Under the pieces are notes generated by a model. It was not told the DNA's origin. It searched no databases and saw only the letters and a program-made list of their open reading frames with translations. A program made the translations under genes and the position numbers. This document shows positions 46,401 to 58,429 of a stretch of DNA of 64,000 nucleotides, one piece after another. The stretch's first letter is position 1; the number at the start of each line of letters is the position of its first letter. This DNA comes from Tomocerus qinae (lineage: Eukaryota; Arthropoda; Collembola; Entomobryomorpha; Tomoceridae). The DNA lies in the NCBI GenBank assembly GCA_020055645.1, contig CM034546.1, positions 5,766,001 through 5,830,000 on the forward strand, written 5' to 3'.

Positions 46401-48490
46401 TTAATGATCTTCAGTTATTCGGTCATTCATTACACAATAAAACAATCGAAAACAACAAAATATCACTGTAAGCAATTTTAAAAAACTATGAAGAAAAAAC
46501 AAGAACCTAGAGCTGTTCAAACCAGTAACAGTCAAATACTGGATATTTTGGTTGAGCTGATATATCTCATATAATATTGTACACACACAATACGCAGATG
46601 TTCGACCTGGCTCATTATTTATGAAACGGTTTGTAACAAATACATTATAGTTAATTTTGAATTGCGTAGTATTAGTAATAAATAGTTTAATAATCAAAAA
46701 CACTAACTAGCATCTGCAATTTATCTGAATATTTGAATGTGTAGGACGTGACAGTCTACAAAAGTTAGCTTTAATGAAGTATCACAGGTGGCGGTGACTA
46801 CTCCAAAAAGGCAAAAAGCACAAAAAGGCAAAAAGGTAGCAAAAAGGCAAAAAGGTGGCTTTTTGCCTTTTTGCTAGCAAAAAGGCAACCTTTTTCATGC
46901 CTTGGCTTGAAAAGATCAAGTTCACATTTTAATATACCTTGCACCATTTCAACCTTTTGGGCAATAAAATTGCAATATGAATACATAAAATAAATAAATA
47001 TATACAACAAGCAATTAAATTAAACATAGTTTTGTTTCTTTTTGTCAGTTACGATTGGAATTTTGGAATTTTTAAATCTGCCGCATACTACTCAAGTCTG
47101 AACAATATTGGTTAGTGATGTCATTTATTAATCCATTTTATCTGGTTGTTTACAAGTTGAAAGGGCGTGGACTTTAAAAACTGGAATTTTAGCCACAATT
47201 CATCAAAAAATTGATGTGACATTTTTTATCTAGTTTTGACACCTGTGGCCCAACAGTTGCCTTTTTTTAATCACAACCGACCGAAAAGGTAACTCCTATC
47301 AATAAAATAATATATCCTTTCATGTACTTCTAAATACCGTTAGATTTCTTTAAAATTTTTAGTACATGTCAATCTCATAGTCAGAAAGCCAAATCACAGG
47401 GCATGAAAATGTTAGCAAGGTTATTGCCTTTTTTGCTAGTTTTCTAAATTTTTTTTCTTTTCAGCTAGTTTTTAAATTGTATTACATACACTCGCTGACG
47501 ATACTCTGTTAACTTTCTGAAAGATAATTTGTAATTTTATTTCCTAGCTTGAATTTTGGAGCACTTGGTTCGATAATTGGCCATGAACTTGCCCATGGCT
47601 ATGACAAAGCAATCAAAAATGGTAAAGTAAACTATTAAATATAAATTAACATTTAATAAATAGTATCAATTAAATTTTCCGTATTTTTTAAATAAGATGG
47701 AGAGATCCTTAATTAATATTGTGACATTATTAAATTACTCGTTTAATAAATATTGCTTTAATAAATCTGTCCATAGTCCATGTAAAATTCAATAGTTTTT
47801 GTCTTTTAGCAGACCCAGATTTGTGGAAAACATATGATAAATATAACAAGTCGAAGCAATGTCTAGTGGACCATTATAACTCAGTTTTCCAATTGCCAAA
47901 TACAAAAGGACTTAGCTATGGTGAATTTACTGTGGATGAAAATTTTGCTGATGTGGGTGGCTTGGCAGCAGCGTACTACGCCTTACTTGCTCATCTAAAT
48001 AAATCTGGATTGGAGGAAAAACTACCAGGATTTGAAAAATATAACTCGCAACAAATGTTTTTCATCAGCTATGCTTACGTAAGTATTTGCTTGTCGTTCT
48101 TAACATATTGAAATTGACTAAAAATAAACACGCGCAATAAACAAGTCTGTATTCACATTATCTTTCTTACAATATATATTTAAACATTTGTTTCAATAAA
48201 CCGATTTATTTGATACAAATGGCGTGGCTTGGCACTTGTTGTTATCTACTCTCTGATAGCCTTGCTTTATTTAAAGTAACGTAAGTTGGACATTTTAGAA
48301 TTGGTGTTCGGCTACCAGAGAACAGTTACTAGAGTTCGACCCTGATGAGCCAGACGCAGACGTTCATAGCCCTCCACGGCAAAGGATAATTGCAAGTTTG
48401 AGAAACTCAAAGGAATTTGCAAGCGCTTGGAATTGCCCCGAGGGATCCAATATGAATAAAAATTCAAAAACTAAGTGTAGTATTTTTTAA
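40462..48490 (+). CDS. M13 zinc metallopeptidase (neprilysin/ECE-like)
   Basis: Type II membrane ectopeptidase, predicted 786 aa, that cleaves small peptides outside the cell. Exons: 40462-40538, 40663-40853, 40926-41021, 41112-41162, 41264-41347, 41626-41810, 43064-43378, 44912-45177, 45248-45350, 45664-45867, 45939-46075, 47049-47110, 47234-47288, 47548-47621, 47810-48078, 48299-48490. All phases match. A short cytosolic tail precedes the membrane helix YAILTSTVLVTLLLIFGGV; DPCDDFENFVCGRW follows. Zinc site: HELAH (exon 14) and the glutamate in ENFADVGG (exon 15). C-terminal histidine and arginine are in DADVHSPPRQR, and the end is KCSIF. The substrate-binding NA(F/Y)Y motif reads AAYY here (exon 12), losing its Asn. 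Long introns 6, 7 and 11 hold transposon copies. Confidence 0.93.
41935..42895 (-). mobile_element. Dispersed repeat (copy 2), in M13 intron 6
   Basis: 41935-42235 is the reverse complement of 29755-30150. 42790-42895 matches 59140-59245 (TTAGCTGGGTTCACTAGTAA near its end). Together with 58430-59255 this suggests one family about 1 kb long whose copies have different internal losses. About 42480-42730 is intron DNA that I could not place. No coding capacity. Confidence 0.6.
42889..43010. repeat. 48-bp AT-only tandem repeat, about 2.5 units
   Basis: A 48-nt unit built from AAGTATTATAATTATATTA and (TA)n is present twice and then partially, just upstream of the exon 7 acceptor of the M13 gene. 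Confidence 0.85.
43900..44063. mobile_element. Short hAT-like MITE, CAAGGACGTATT family (copy 2)
   Basis: 164 bp with ends CAAGGACGTATTTAG / TCTGGATACGCCCTTG and an exact 8-bp duplication TATACTAC (43892-43899, 44064-44071). It holds an internal inverted pair TTAAGCACCCCCTTAATT. It lies in M13 intron 7. Confidence 0.88.
44233..44815. mobile_element. hAT-like MITE, CAGTGTA family (copy 2)
   Basis: 583 bp with inverted ends CAGTGTACAAAATT / ATTTTGTACACTG and an exact 8-bp duplication CTTATTAG (44225-44232, 44816-44823). It is the same family as 17084-17679; this copy has the cleaner target duplication. It lies in M13 intron 7. Confidence 0.92.
46217..46322. repeat. CAGGGCATGAAAA-family fragment
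   Basis: Starts CAGGGCATGAAAAAGG and continues as GCAAAAAGG / CCTTTTTGC words; no matching right end. In M13 intron 11. Confidence 0.6.
46801..46908. repeat. CAGGGCATGAAAA-family fragment, opposite end
   Basis: GGCAAAAAG words ending CCTTTTTCATGCCTTG, the mirror of the family's left end. In M13 intron 11, about 480 bp from the left-end fragment at 46217. Confidence 0.6.
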
Positions 48491-51042
48491 GCAGAACACA
48501 AACGGTAAGTAATTTTACACTCATTATTTCTTGAAATCAGAATAAATACTGTTGCCATAAATTAGACTACAAATTGCTAAATATTAAAATGGTTATTAAT
48601 AATTATTAATAAGTAATTGTTAATTTGTGTTATTTATGCAATGCAATATATCATCTACAAAACTACACGTCCTACATACAAAAATATAACATTTTAAAAT
48701 TTATTTTTAAGTTATTTAATACATTAATTACTAGTGATCAGTTGAAATGTTTTTGTTTACCTCAGACAGGTCTTTAGATGTTGTAGTAACTTCTGTCATT
48801 CATATCACAACTTTGGACCAGGATTAAAATACACATGGCTATTAATACAGGTATGGTACAGGTAGGTATTAACATTATTTAATTTTTTAACTTAAGAAAA
48901 TGGAAGATTGGAGTCGAGACATCTATAAATAAGTCTATTAGTTCATTTTCTGTTTCAGATTTTGGTGAATTAGGATAGTATATGAACATTGAAAAGTATA
49001 TCTTACGGATACATTGAATTGCTATTATTGGTAAGCACCATGGGAAAAATAATTGAATCACTGTAGGAATAGAAAAACAATGGAAAAGTGAGTTTTTGTG
49101 ATTTTTGTGATTTGAAAGTATTTGTGATATTTTAACACAAATTATTTATTTGTTACGAGTTTTTTGAATAATACTGTATCTTCTCCGTGCCGTATTGTCA
49201 GTGCAATCCAATCCACTTCCGTTTCTCTAGTAGTTGTACTAAATAGTACTCATACATGACGGGTAACCGTTGCATGCGTCTTTCCTTAGGTGGTGGTGGT
49301 CATGGTCGAGTTACCGGCGGAGGAATGGTTCAGGGAAAATGCCAAGAAGGAAATACCACACTTTGTCGCTTACTTCGTTCAGATTTGCTCAGAAAATTGC
49401 TTTCTATCTTCAATGAATTTTTCTTCTAAAGCCGTAACAGATTTTTAGTCGAAGTGTACGGCAACGGCCCTAAAACAATAAACAAAACTGCCAAAATGAA
49501 ATAATTGTATGGTAAATAATTTTATAGATATTGCACTACACTGGAATTTAATGTTTTAGGCAATCAGTTATCCAAGTCAAGAGACAGAGACTGTTCAAAT
49601 GTGAATGGAGTGAATGGAAGCAAAAAGTTACGTAATTATTTTGGTGGTTAAAAACTATTTTTATTGTTTTTGACCTTTTGAAGGAAAACTGGAGTTTTTT
49701 TTCAAAATTGGCTAAAAAATCGCAACATTTTCTCTTGGTTTCGCGCAAAAATGCATAATATTTGATAATATTATTTCGTGTACTTCCTTCTAGATAACTA
49801 ACTTAACAAAAGAAACAGTATCGGTCATCGAGGCCTTTTGAAATGAAAATATTAGCACCAATTCGTAATGTAAAGCATGACAGGATATTTGTGTTCTACA
49901 ATGACCTTCTTGGCTACAAACGGACCCTTTTTTTATTTCCATAGTTTAACCCTAGCCTTAAATAAATAAATATTAAATATGACGGCTTGCTTTTTTTAAA
50001 CTTCAATGAAGCTTAAGATTTTTATAATCCGTATTTAAATATTTTACATTGACTGGCAAACTGTGAAAATGAAAGAGTAATGAAATGAAGCTATATTTTT
50101 GTTTTTAAAAACGTGAATTAGTGTATACAAAAAAGTTTCTTGTTGTTAGTGTTTTATTTATTTATTCTCCAATTTATAAATACAACATAGTCGTTTAACT
50201 TTAACCGATGAGATACAAACACTCGAAAAGCTTTAGCCACACAAATAGTGAGTAAGATTATATTATACTCGTTCAATTCATGCAAATAAAAGTGAGGGAG
50301 TACTGTTATAATAATAATATGATGTTATTGTGTTGTTATTATGTTGTCTGCTGTTATGTTAATAATAATATTGTAGGCAGTTCCTTATCTTCTCTTATAT
50401 CTGCGTACAAATCTAGTCATATATAATTTAATTTATTACTGTATATATTTTTACTTTCTGCACAATCATATCATCAAATTTTGTAACTGGCTTTATGAAT
50501 AAATAATTTAAGGGGGCGTTCTATATTAAATAAATATCAATGGTTAATAGTCATTTCCGTTTACATAATATATAGAAAACAGGATACGAATTTGAAATAC
50601 ACAACAGGGGTTCGAATTTCCCACTTTAATTTGTGTGCGAAGCAAACAAAAAATGGCATTTCATTTTGTCTACTCATTATCACGGCCCTATGAATATGAA
50701 ATGTCAGCCCTCTCCCAAAACTTGATTATTCCAATATACCTATTGCTTCCAAATTTACCAAAGCGGAAGATGTTCCGTTTAGATTTCCCATCCGAAACCA
50801 TAGTCAGGAAGTCAGGAACCATTTTAACATTCAATGCGTCAATCTCAACGCCATACCGAAAAAATAATAAAATAAACTGATAACCATAGATCTAATCATT
50901 GTTACTACATTGGACTGTATATAATAACATAAGTTATCTGCAATTGCCGTCAGTTCTTATTTGTCAGGATTTAATGGATTGAGACCTTTCGATCCACGAG
51001 GACTAAACTTTTATCTTGTAACCGTTCTTTATTCCAAATATT
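48491..51042. other. Intergenic DNA, no supported gene
   Basis: AT-rich; no exon with convincing splice sites and similarity. Short frames such as 50635-50880 (open on both strands) are noted in the findings but not called. Confidence 0.5.
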
Positions 51043-51787
51043 ATGCTGAAATTACAATTTATTACTATTATTTGGTGCGCAACAGTATGTTATGCATTTC
51101 GACAACAGTTTGGATTCCATACAGAACCGAATTGTACAGGAAATGCATTAATTTTAGAAAGTAAGCAAACAGAATTGACTGGCTTGGCACCTAGTATTAT
51201 TTCCACATCAAATTCGATATCCACCATCGGAATGTAAGTAATCTCAAATATTTTGTTTTATTCATTGTTTAAGTTAACTTGGTATCTTCGTAATAATAAT
51301 GTTTGTATTGCAATGTATTTATATGTATATTTGAAATGGCAGATGGAGAGTGCACGCAACTATCAACTACGGCGATTTCACATGGGCAGGCATTTTTAAT
51401 GGTGGCACTGCTACCATGAAATGTTGGAATGGGTTGACTTACCGGACCACGAAATCCATTCGTTACCTTGGCCCAATTCATACAACAACGCCTTCCATCT
51501 CCTTGTATGAAATACAGCATCAGAGTGGTAAGGAAATAACGATTACAGGACCTGCATCTGCCAACATTCCTTTTACACCAAGATCCCTTGTCACCACTGG
51601 AAACATAAGTTGGACGCTTTATAGCGGAAGCGATTTTGACGGAACGGCAACCTGTTTCACCCCACGGACGACTTCATTTTTTGATCATCTGTACACTTTG
51701 AATTCTACTTTGTCAAATGTGAAATCCATATTAAGAGGCTGTAATCGACATATTGACTACTATATTTATGGAACAAGTGAAGCATAA
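51043..51787 (+). CDS. Secreted beta/gamma-crystallin-like protein
   Basis: Two exons, 51043-51233 and 51343-51787 (donor AT|GTAAGT, acceptor GGCAG, phase 2), giving 211 aa. A signal peptide (MLKLQFITIIWCATVCYAF) starts the protein. The C-terminal part has two Greek-key-type motifs: SISLYEIQHQSGKEITITG (Y/E...G pattern) and ISWTLYSGSDFDGTATCF, in the order expected of one beta/gamma-crystallin domain. Six cysteines in the mature part would suit disulfides. Invertebrate relatives are often secreted and calcium-binding; function here is unknown. The longer frame at 50961 is a shadow. Confidence 0.72.
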
Positions 51788-52383
51788 TAAGTTAGCATGG
51801 TCAATTCTTTGTAACAGATTTGTTTCAAAAATTAGTTAGCTGTGTTATTGTATTATTTTTAGTTTTAGATCGTTTGAATTAATCAGTTTGTGTACCATTA
51901 GCCTCTTTGTTATGTAGGATAACACTTACTTAGTTACATAAGACACATCTACCAAAAATTCCACGAACTCCCTTTTCAAACTTTTTTGCAATAGGTAAAA
52001 TTATTATTTTAATATAGCTAAGCTCGTTTAGGCAATATTGACAAATATATTTTGTATTTATCTTGGTTTAAATTATAGCTGACATTTGTGTTTGTGCTCA
52101 GTATGGCATTGATTTACCTATGTTATTTAATACAACATTTTATGACTTGTAGATGAATAATTCAAGTGATACAAAATTGGCAAATAAACTCAATGTCATT
52201 AACAATTTAATAAAGATTTAAATTTATATCTCAAATATTGTTTGATTTGATATGTATATTTAAAGCTTTATTAATTTTTGTTTAATTTATATTTATTTCC
52301 AAGCAATACATAAGTAGATAACTAAGATTTATCCGTGCATACTCGCACTAATTTTAAATAAGCATCAATTACTAGAAAAATGT
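51788..52383. other. Convergent intergenic spacer
   Basis: 3' ends of two convergently transcribed genes face each other here. AATAAA-like signals occur on both strands (for example near 52206 for the upstream gene). No gene seen. Confidence 0.5.
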
Positions 52384-53219
52384 TTATAGGTCGCCAATCG
52401 GAATCGGTTCATTGACAGCTATGATTATTTTATCAATGAGAAGATAACCTCTTTTTGACACTTCAAATAAACTGGCGAGGCGAATCTGAAAAGAGTAAAG
52501 CAAACAAAATGGTCAAATGCTAATTATTTGCTGTAGTATTTCATGGTAAGAACATTTTTGGTATTTCAATTCTATTTTAAACAATAGCAGATTATATATA
52601 TGTAGACAAGTAACGTAGTAACTCTGCAATTAAAAATTATAAGTATTCGAGTATATTTAACTTACAAATCTTGTCTGGCTAACTCTAAACAATTCCGTTC
52701 TCCAATTAATGATTGTTGCGTTATTTGGTGGAACAATAATTCTTTCCGATGGTAAAATACTTGTTTCAACGCCGTCTTTGTAATAAGCATTCACCTGCAA
52801 GTTGACGTTGCTTACAAAGCGTATCAATAGCTCTAACGAATCGGTGAGGTTAAAAACTATACAAAGAAAATTATAAACGTCCTTAAAATATAATTAAGAT
52901 GTATGCTATAATATTATGCAAACTGTAAATATTGATTTCTCATAATACCTGGCGAAGTTGCCTCCCAAAGTCCCCCACAGCAGCCTCCTATGCCTTGACT
53001 TTCGAAGACCCAAACCCCAATTGGTCGAGCATTTTGGGATATCGCCCACACACCAATCAATTCTTCTTCAGTCTGAAAAAACTTTCTTGATTCAAGATGA
53101 TCAAAGTTGAAATTATTGGCTTCGAAATCTCTGTCAGCACTGTCAATTCGGTAAACGTAGCATTGTGAAATTGGGGCAAAATAAACGACTGCCAATAAAA
53201 TGCTTAGAATGCTGAACAT
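52384..53219 (-). CDS. Secreted protein of unknown family
   Basis: Three exons in transcript order: 53219-52949, 52856-52666, 52485-52384. GT-AG and phase agree at both junctions (phases 1 and 0), giving 187 aa. It starts with a signal peptide (MFSILSILLAVVYFAPISQC). The mature part has a Cys-Cys-Gly motif (GGCCGGLWEA), alternating hydrophobic strands, and ends KRGYLLIDKIIIAVNE. The strand-rich layout and the ending resemble jelly-roll (MAM-like) domains, but that is weak inference. I do not recognise the family. Confidence 0.68.
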
Positions 53220-56200
53220 GATTACGTGAATGTTGTTTGATATTTTAAATGATGGAAAATAATTACATATAAGTGCATCAGCTTACACTTTATAGTATTT
53301 ATACCAATAAAATTGACCTAAATCCACTTTCGTTAATCCCAATCTTAAACGAACATTTACAGCATAAAATATTGTACTAAATTGTACTTATCATTTAGAG
53401 TAGATACATACTATGCAATCTTTAATTTATATCGCTTGCAGCTGTGATTGACATATTTATCTTATCAATATGATATGTACACTGACAATTCTTAACATTT
53501 GCTCTACGCTTTTAGAGTATATGGCAATTTTTGGACAAATCCAAATTCACAAACGACTGCAATTTGAGCGAAATGAAAAGCAAAGGGAATCTTACCAAAT
53601 TGATTCGGAATTAGTATAAAATTAAACGAAAACCAGTCAGAAAAGTTGATAAAAATGGTAAAATTTAGTTTATCAATTTGGGCACTTTAGTATATAAATT
53701 ATGTGTGTATTTATTTATTTGCGGTAAGGTAATTGGTTGCTGCTGAAGGCAGCTGCCAAGCACCTCGTAGAATTTGTGGTTTATATTAGTGATTACAAGA
53801 AAAGTGCTTTTCACTCACGGATAATTTGAGATGATACAAGAAAACGAAGCAGCTAATTTAAAGGATGACTTATAATTGGCAATAAAAGGGAAATGTATAG
53901 TGTAACTGGGAAGTAACTTACAATTGTTACAACGCTACAACGAGTCTACCAATGTATGGTGAAAATAAAGGTCATTGTATTGCATTTGTAATGCTATATT
54001 GTATCAGTGCCTATAATTTCTGCACATGCAAAAGATAAGATATAAAATACAGTGTAATAATCACAGAATACGAAAATACTGTTATATTTATTCCCATAAC
54101 TACGTTGTTCATGTTTTTCGAAAGAAATATGGTTATCACTTTCCTATTTTCCATTTTATTTGCAGTGACACCAAGAATTAACTATTGTGATAATTTATTC
54201 TGAAAATTTGGGAATAACTACCATTTAGTAGTGTAAACAAACGATGAAAATATAACATACGTATATACCATCATCCATCATGTTTCACTATAATATTATC
54301 TTGTGCAAACCCAGAAAAAAAGAAAGGGTAGATATAGCGATTTTAAAATAGCATAATATTTAGCATTAGTGGTATAGGAACATTCAAAGTTAAGCCCAGC
54401 CATCTCTTTTATACTTGACCGTTTGAGGCAGCTTTCCTTCTCTTAGTGTAGTGGTCTGCAGGCTGCATCCGCCTTATTTCGCCAGAAAATTGGCCACTTT
54501 TCTGTACACAACGTTTACAAAACTTAATATGTCCAAACATTTATACACAGAAATATTTTCTATAAGCAAAAAGTATAATTCCTTACGTTGTATTAAATTA
54601 TCACCAATATTTATTCGTCTAACTCTTTATGTGTAAATGCACCGATTGAATAGGTTTCGAACTTCAACTCTTACCTATACTCATTATTGCTAATGCTAAC
54701 CCCTTCAGTTTTCGAATTTTCCACCAATACCACTTATAATCTCTGTTGTGTGTCGTTATTTTAGCCTCTTTCCTGACTTAACTTATTTAAATAATAAACA
54801 CTCACATGCATATTTATTATCTTTATTTTATTACGTAGGTCGATAAAAGGGAAAAATAGGGATGGATGGCTAAAAAGGGAATATATTTCTGAAAATTGAA
54901 GCTTTAATTTGTTACTTAGTGGTGCACCCAGTCAATGTTATAGACAGTGTGGAGTATTGATACTCTGACTTTTGGGCAATTTTAACTGGAAGGCCAAGTT
55001 GAAAGCGATGTACGACTTTATCATGGCAGCATTTTAGCAGCGGAGTTTCCTTCGCTGGAAACTGTTTGAATGATTATCCTACCATTAGCCATGTATTTAT
55101 GGCCACTGTGAAAATTATCTGACGCAAGCAATGAAAACCTATTATGTTAACTGAAATTTTTCTGTTGGTGGTAGTCTGTAAATAAATGTTTCAAACCCTT
55201 TGGAGTCAATTTGTCACCAAAATATTGGACACGCATCTCACTTGGATTTACAGTGCAGAAATCTGACAGTTTCTGGAGAAAACGTTGGGTTGATAAAATT
55301 TTCAACCAGATCTTGTTCATCTTTTTTGTCCGGGATTAGTCAAACAACGCTTTTCTCATTTGGAGCTCAGTATAAAATAAACGATAAACTAGGTTAATTA
55401 GTTCATTTTTTATCATGTAGACCAAATGATGATCAGGCAAAAATGATTAAACTTCACCTTGCATGGTTAATTGTCAAACGTTAATGTTTTCGACAAGTTT
55501 TTATTCTCGTGTAAGGCTTAATAACCAATGAAATATAAATTTATCTTCATTTTTGATATTGCTTCGGAATTAATGTTGCATGATTCCCTACTACCACTAA
55601 AAAAATCGAAGTGATGGAAATATTCTCATTTTGAAGTGTCCTTAATTTATCTACAGTCTACTTACATTTAGGAACTTGACCAAATACCAAAAAAATTTAC
55701 CATTTTACCATAACACTCTTTTTGACCATATAACTACTACCATATAGCCTCTATAACTGAAGACAAAGTACCTATAATACAAATATCTATACTGAACTTT
55801 CTAGTGGTCAAATTGGTATTTGTCACACAGGAAATAATGAAAATCACAATCTAGGTTACATCACATATAGGTAATAAAATAAGAATGAATACATCACATA
55901 ACAAATGTGGTTATCATAAAATTAAGGGTTGAAACAGAAAAGGTCAGCATGCCTAGTACATAGTAGTACAAAATATTACAAGCGCCTATGTTTTGCATTG
56001 AAGAGGTTTCTAATAATATTTATTACTAATTCTGCCAATGCTTGATGCCTACGTTTTAAAATTTAGTACATAGTGCTGGGGCCTAGTTTTAAATAGAATT
56101 CCAAATTACGGCAATTATGTCAGGTCATGTCGTAAATTAAATTGGTACATACGACTTCTATACTTTAGTTGACGATTACTACAAACAATGCTTGTAGCTT

Positions 56201-56744
56201 CCGTACTTTCAATGACCTCATTAAAATTAATTACCACTGACAAGATAAATAATTTTTAAAGCTTATTGCCTTACAACGACTGTCAGTATTGAATTACCAT
56301 TTTTGTGTCTCAAAATTTTTGTTACTGAAGTGAAGAAATGGTCTTAACTCACAACAATTTCTTTGGAAAAATTGCTGTCCTGTGGAAGATAACTGCTATT
56401 TTGGTAAAATTAAAACAAATATTATTATAGTGACGACATGCCGCAGCCAAGGCAAGCCGCGGGCGTGTTGCTCGTAAAATCTTATAAACCGAGTGAAATT
56501 TAAAAAAATCGACAAAAATTAGCTATAAATCTGTTTTTTCATTAATGAATGCAGATCATTTCTCCTAATATTTGTTTTTTCCCTACAGTTTGTAATGTTT
56601 ATGATGATAAAATGGAATGAAGTCAAATATTTAAATGGTATATGCAAATTTCATTTTATTCAAAAGCAAAGTGACGGAAAGCATAATAATTAATTAACGA
56701 ACAGTTAACTTTTAAGAGAACTAACTTTTCTGATAATTTTCTAG
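53220..56744. other. Intergenic DNA, 5' part of the methyltransferase locus
   Basis: No supported gene. A candidate first exon for the downstream methyltransferase begins at ATG 56338 with a hydrophobic leader (MVLTHNNFFGKIAVLWKI), but its natural donor (GTAAAA at 56404) is in phase 0 while the next exon needs phase 1, so I do not join them. Confidence 0.4.
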
Positions 56745-57433
56745 GCGAACTGTTGAAATTTCTAAAAACAAAAGCAGATTTTACAGTAAGGGCAAGTGAA
56801 AATAATTCACAGGGGGTAAGTGGTAACAACGACATTGGGAATACTACTAGTAGTACTAAAACAGTCCCCATTACGGACAAGTCTATTGATTCTCATGGAT
56901 TTTGGTCTGACGAAACTGCAAAATATCATCACGTATTTGATGAAAAATTATCAAAAGCTTTAATGGAGTTTTTTACAAATGAAAGTGTGTCTACACTAAT
57001 TGATTTGGGGGCGGGTATGGGAAATTACTCGAAACAGGCAATGCTCTTAAAAATATTTACGTCATGTTATGATGGAAATCCTAAAACGATAGAATTAAGC
57101 GATGGGCGATGTGCAACTGTGGATTTAAGCAAACCCATACACTTTTCCCAGTACGATTGGGTCCTTTCTTTGGAAGTTGGTGAACACATTCCAGCTGAAT
57201 ATGAAGACACGTTTATACGGAACTTGGACAGAGTAAACAAGAAAGGAGTCGTCGTTAGTTGGGCCATACCCAAACAAGGTGGTCGTGGTCATGTAAATGA
57301 AAGAAATAATTCGTACATTATTAGTAAATTTGAAAACTTGGGTTACATAAGAGATAAAAATGCAGAGAAAACTCTCCGAGATGCAGCTAAATGGTATTGG
57401 TTTAAAAATGCGTTAATGGTGTTTAGAAAATAA
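56745..57433 (+). CDS. SAM-dependent methyltransferase, last exon
   Basis: Open from a splice acceptor (TTTTCTAG) to a TAA. The visible frame has no ATG before the domain, so at least one upstream exon ending in phase 1 is missing. About 229 residues are visible. Motif I is STLIDLGAGMGNYS; an acidic post-strand position follows in CYDGNP, then the strand-4 block YDWVLSLEVGEHIP and VVVSWAIPKQGGRGHVN near the end, typical of class I Rossmann methyltransferases of the type 11/23 kind. The serine/asparagine-rich stretch before it looks like a linker. The substrate is unknown. Confidence 0.75.
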
Positions 57434-58261
57434 AAAGAACCTTCTAATTGCATAATCTCTCCAAGCTTGCTATATGTCTGAGAGGTAATTTATACAGGAA
57501 TATGTTGTGTGGAATAATTCTTTCATGTATAAAATCACAATTTTGTAGAATTTGCCCTGAAGCTGTTGTTAAGTAACTATTTCACAAAACTTGCTTCACT
57601 CTTTCAACACCAAGTAAAAAATTGGTTCAAATCAAAAGTTTGGAAAAATTTATCCCATAAAAATATAGCACGCAAATAAAAAATTGTCCTGTATTAAACA
57701 TTCTTTGACTGAATACACTATACTTTCGCCTGCTGCAAAGTTGTTCGTAGTGTCCCATAAATGTTGAGATATTTTACGATGGAAATAAATGCTTTTTCTT
57801 AATGCACATGACATTTCATGGGCTCCGTTTAAATTGTAATCGTTTGCTATCCAATTAACAAATATGAAATCACATTAAAAATGCTGTTCATGAAAAGGCG
57901 GACTCGTGTAATCGGAATCGCATGTCAGTCAAAAAAAATGTAGATTTAAAAATGTTGATTGCTAATAAAAATTACATAGTATATTGTAATATATATAAAA
58001 ATCTTAAACATTAGTATTTACATATCTAGTTATTCTTAATATTTAGCATTTTAATTTCATTTGTCATCTAATAAAGTCATGATCATTACATCTACGATAG
58101 CAGTTTATTTCTACTTCTACATATTTCAAGCTAATCTTAACTAATCTTAAGCTAATCGAGTTCAACTAATAGTCCAAAGAAGGCATTGCACGATGACAAC
58201 ATAATTGTAGTTCTGATCTAAACTTCAGAGTTATAAATCAGAGCAGAGTTTTGTTTTTGGC

Positions 58262-58410
58262 AGGGCATGAAAAAGGTTGTTTTTTTGCTATTGCTCTTTT
58301 GCTATAGCATTCGCTACATTCTATATATTTTATAACAAATTTCAATTTATTTCATTTAATTTAAAATAAAAAAGGCACCTTTTGTAATTTTGCTAGGCAA
58401 AAAGGTAACC
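58262..58410. repeat. CAGGGCATGAAAA-family fragment
   Basis: Starts CAGGGCATGAAAAAGGTTG; contains GCAAAAAGG-type words (AGGCAAAAAGGTAACC near the right side). The right end is not defined. Confidence 0.5.
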
Positions 58411-58429
58411 AAACAACGTAAGATGATTA

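Noticed and set aside
47111-47116. Alternative M13 exon 12 donor at GTGATG (47115)
   Set aside because: It keeps phase but skips the PFF segment expected before the zinc-binding exon; the small exon 47234-47288 supplies it in the correct phase.
49290-49440. Frame with a GGGGHGRVTGGG-like start
   Set aside because: Short, no splice sites in context and no recognised domain; probably chance.
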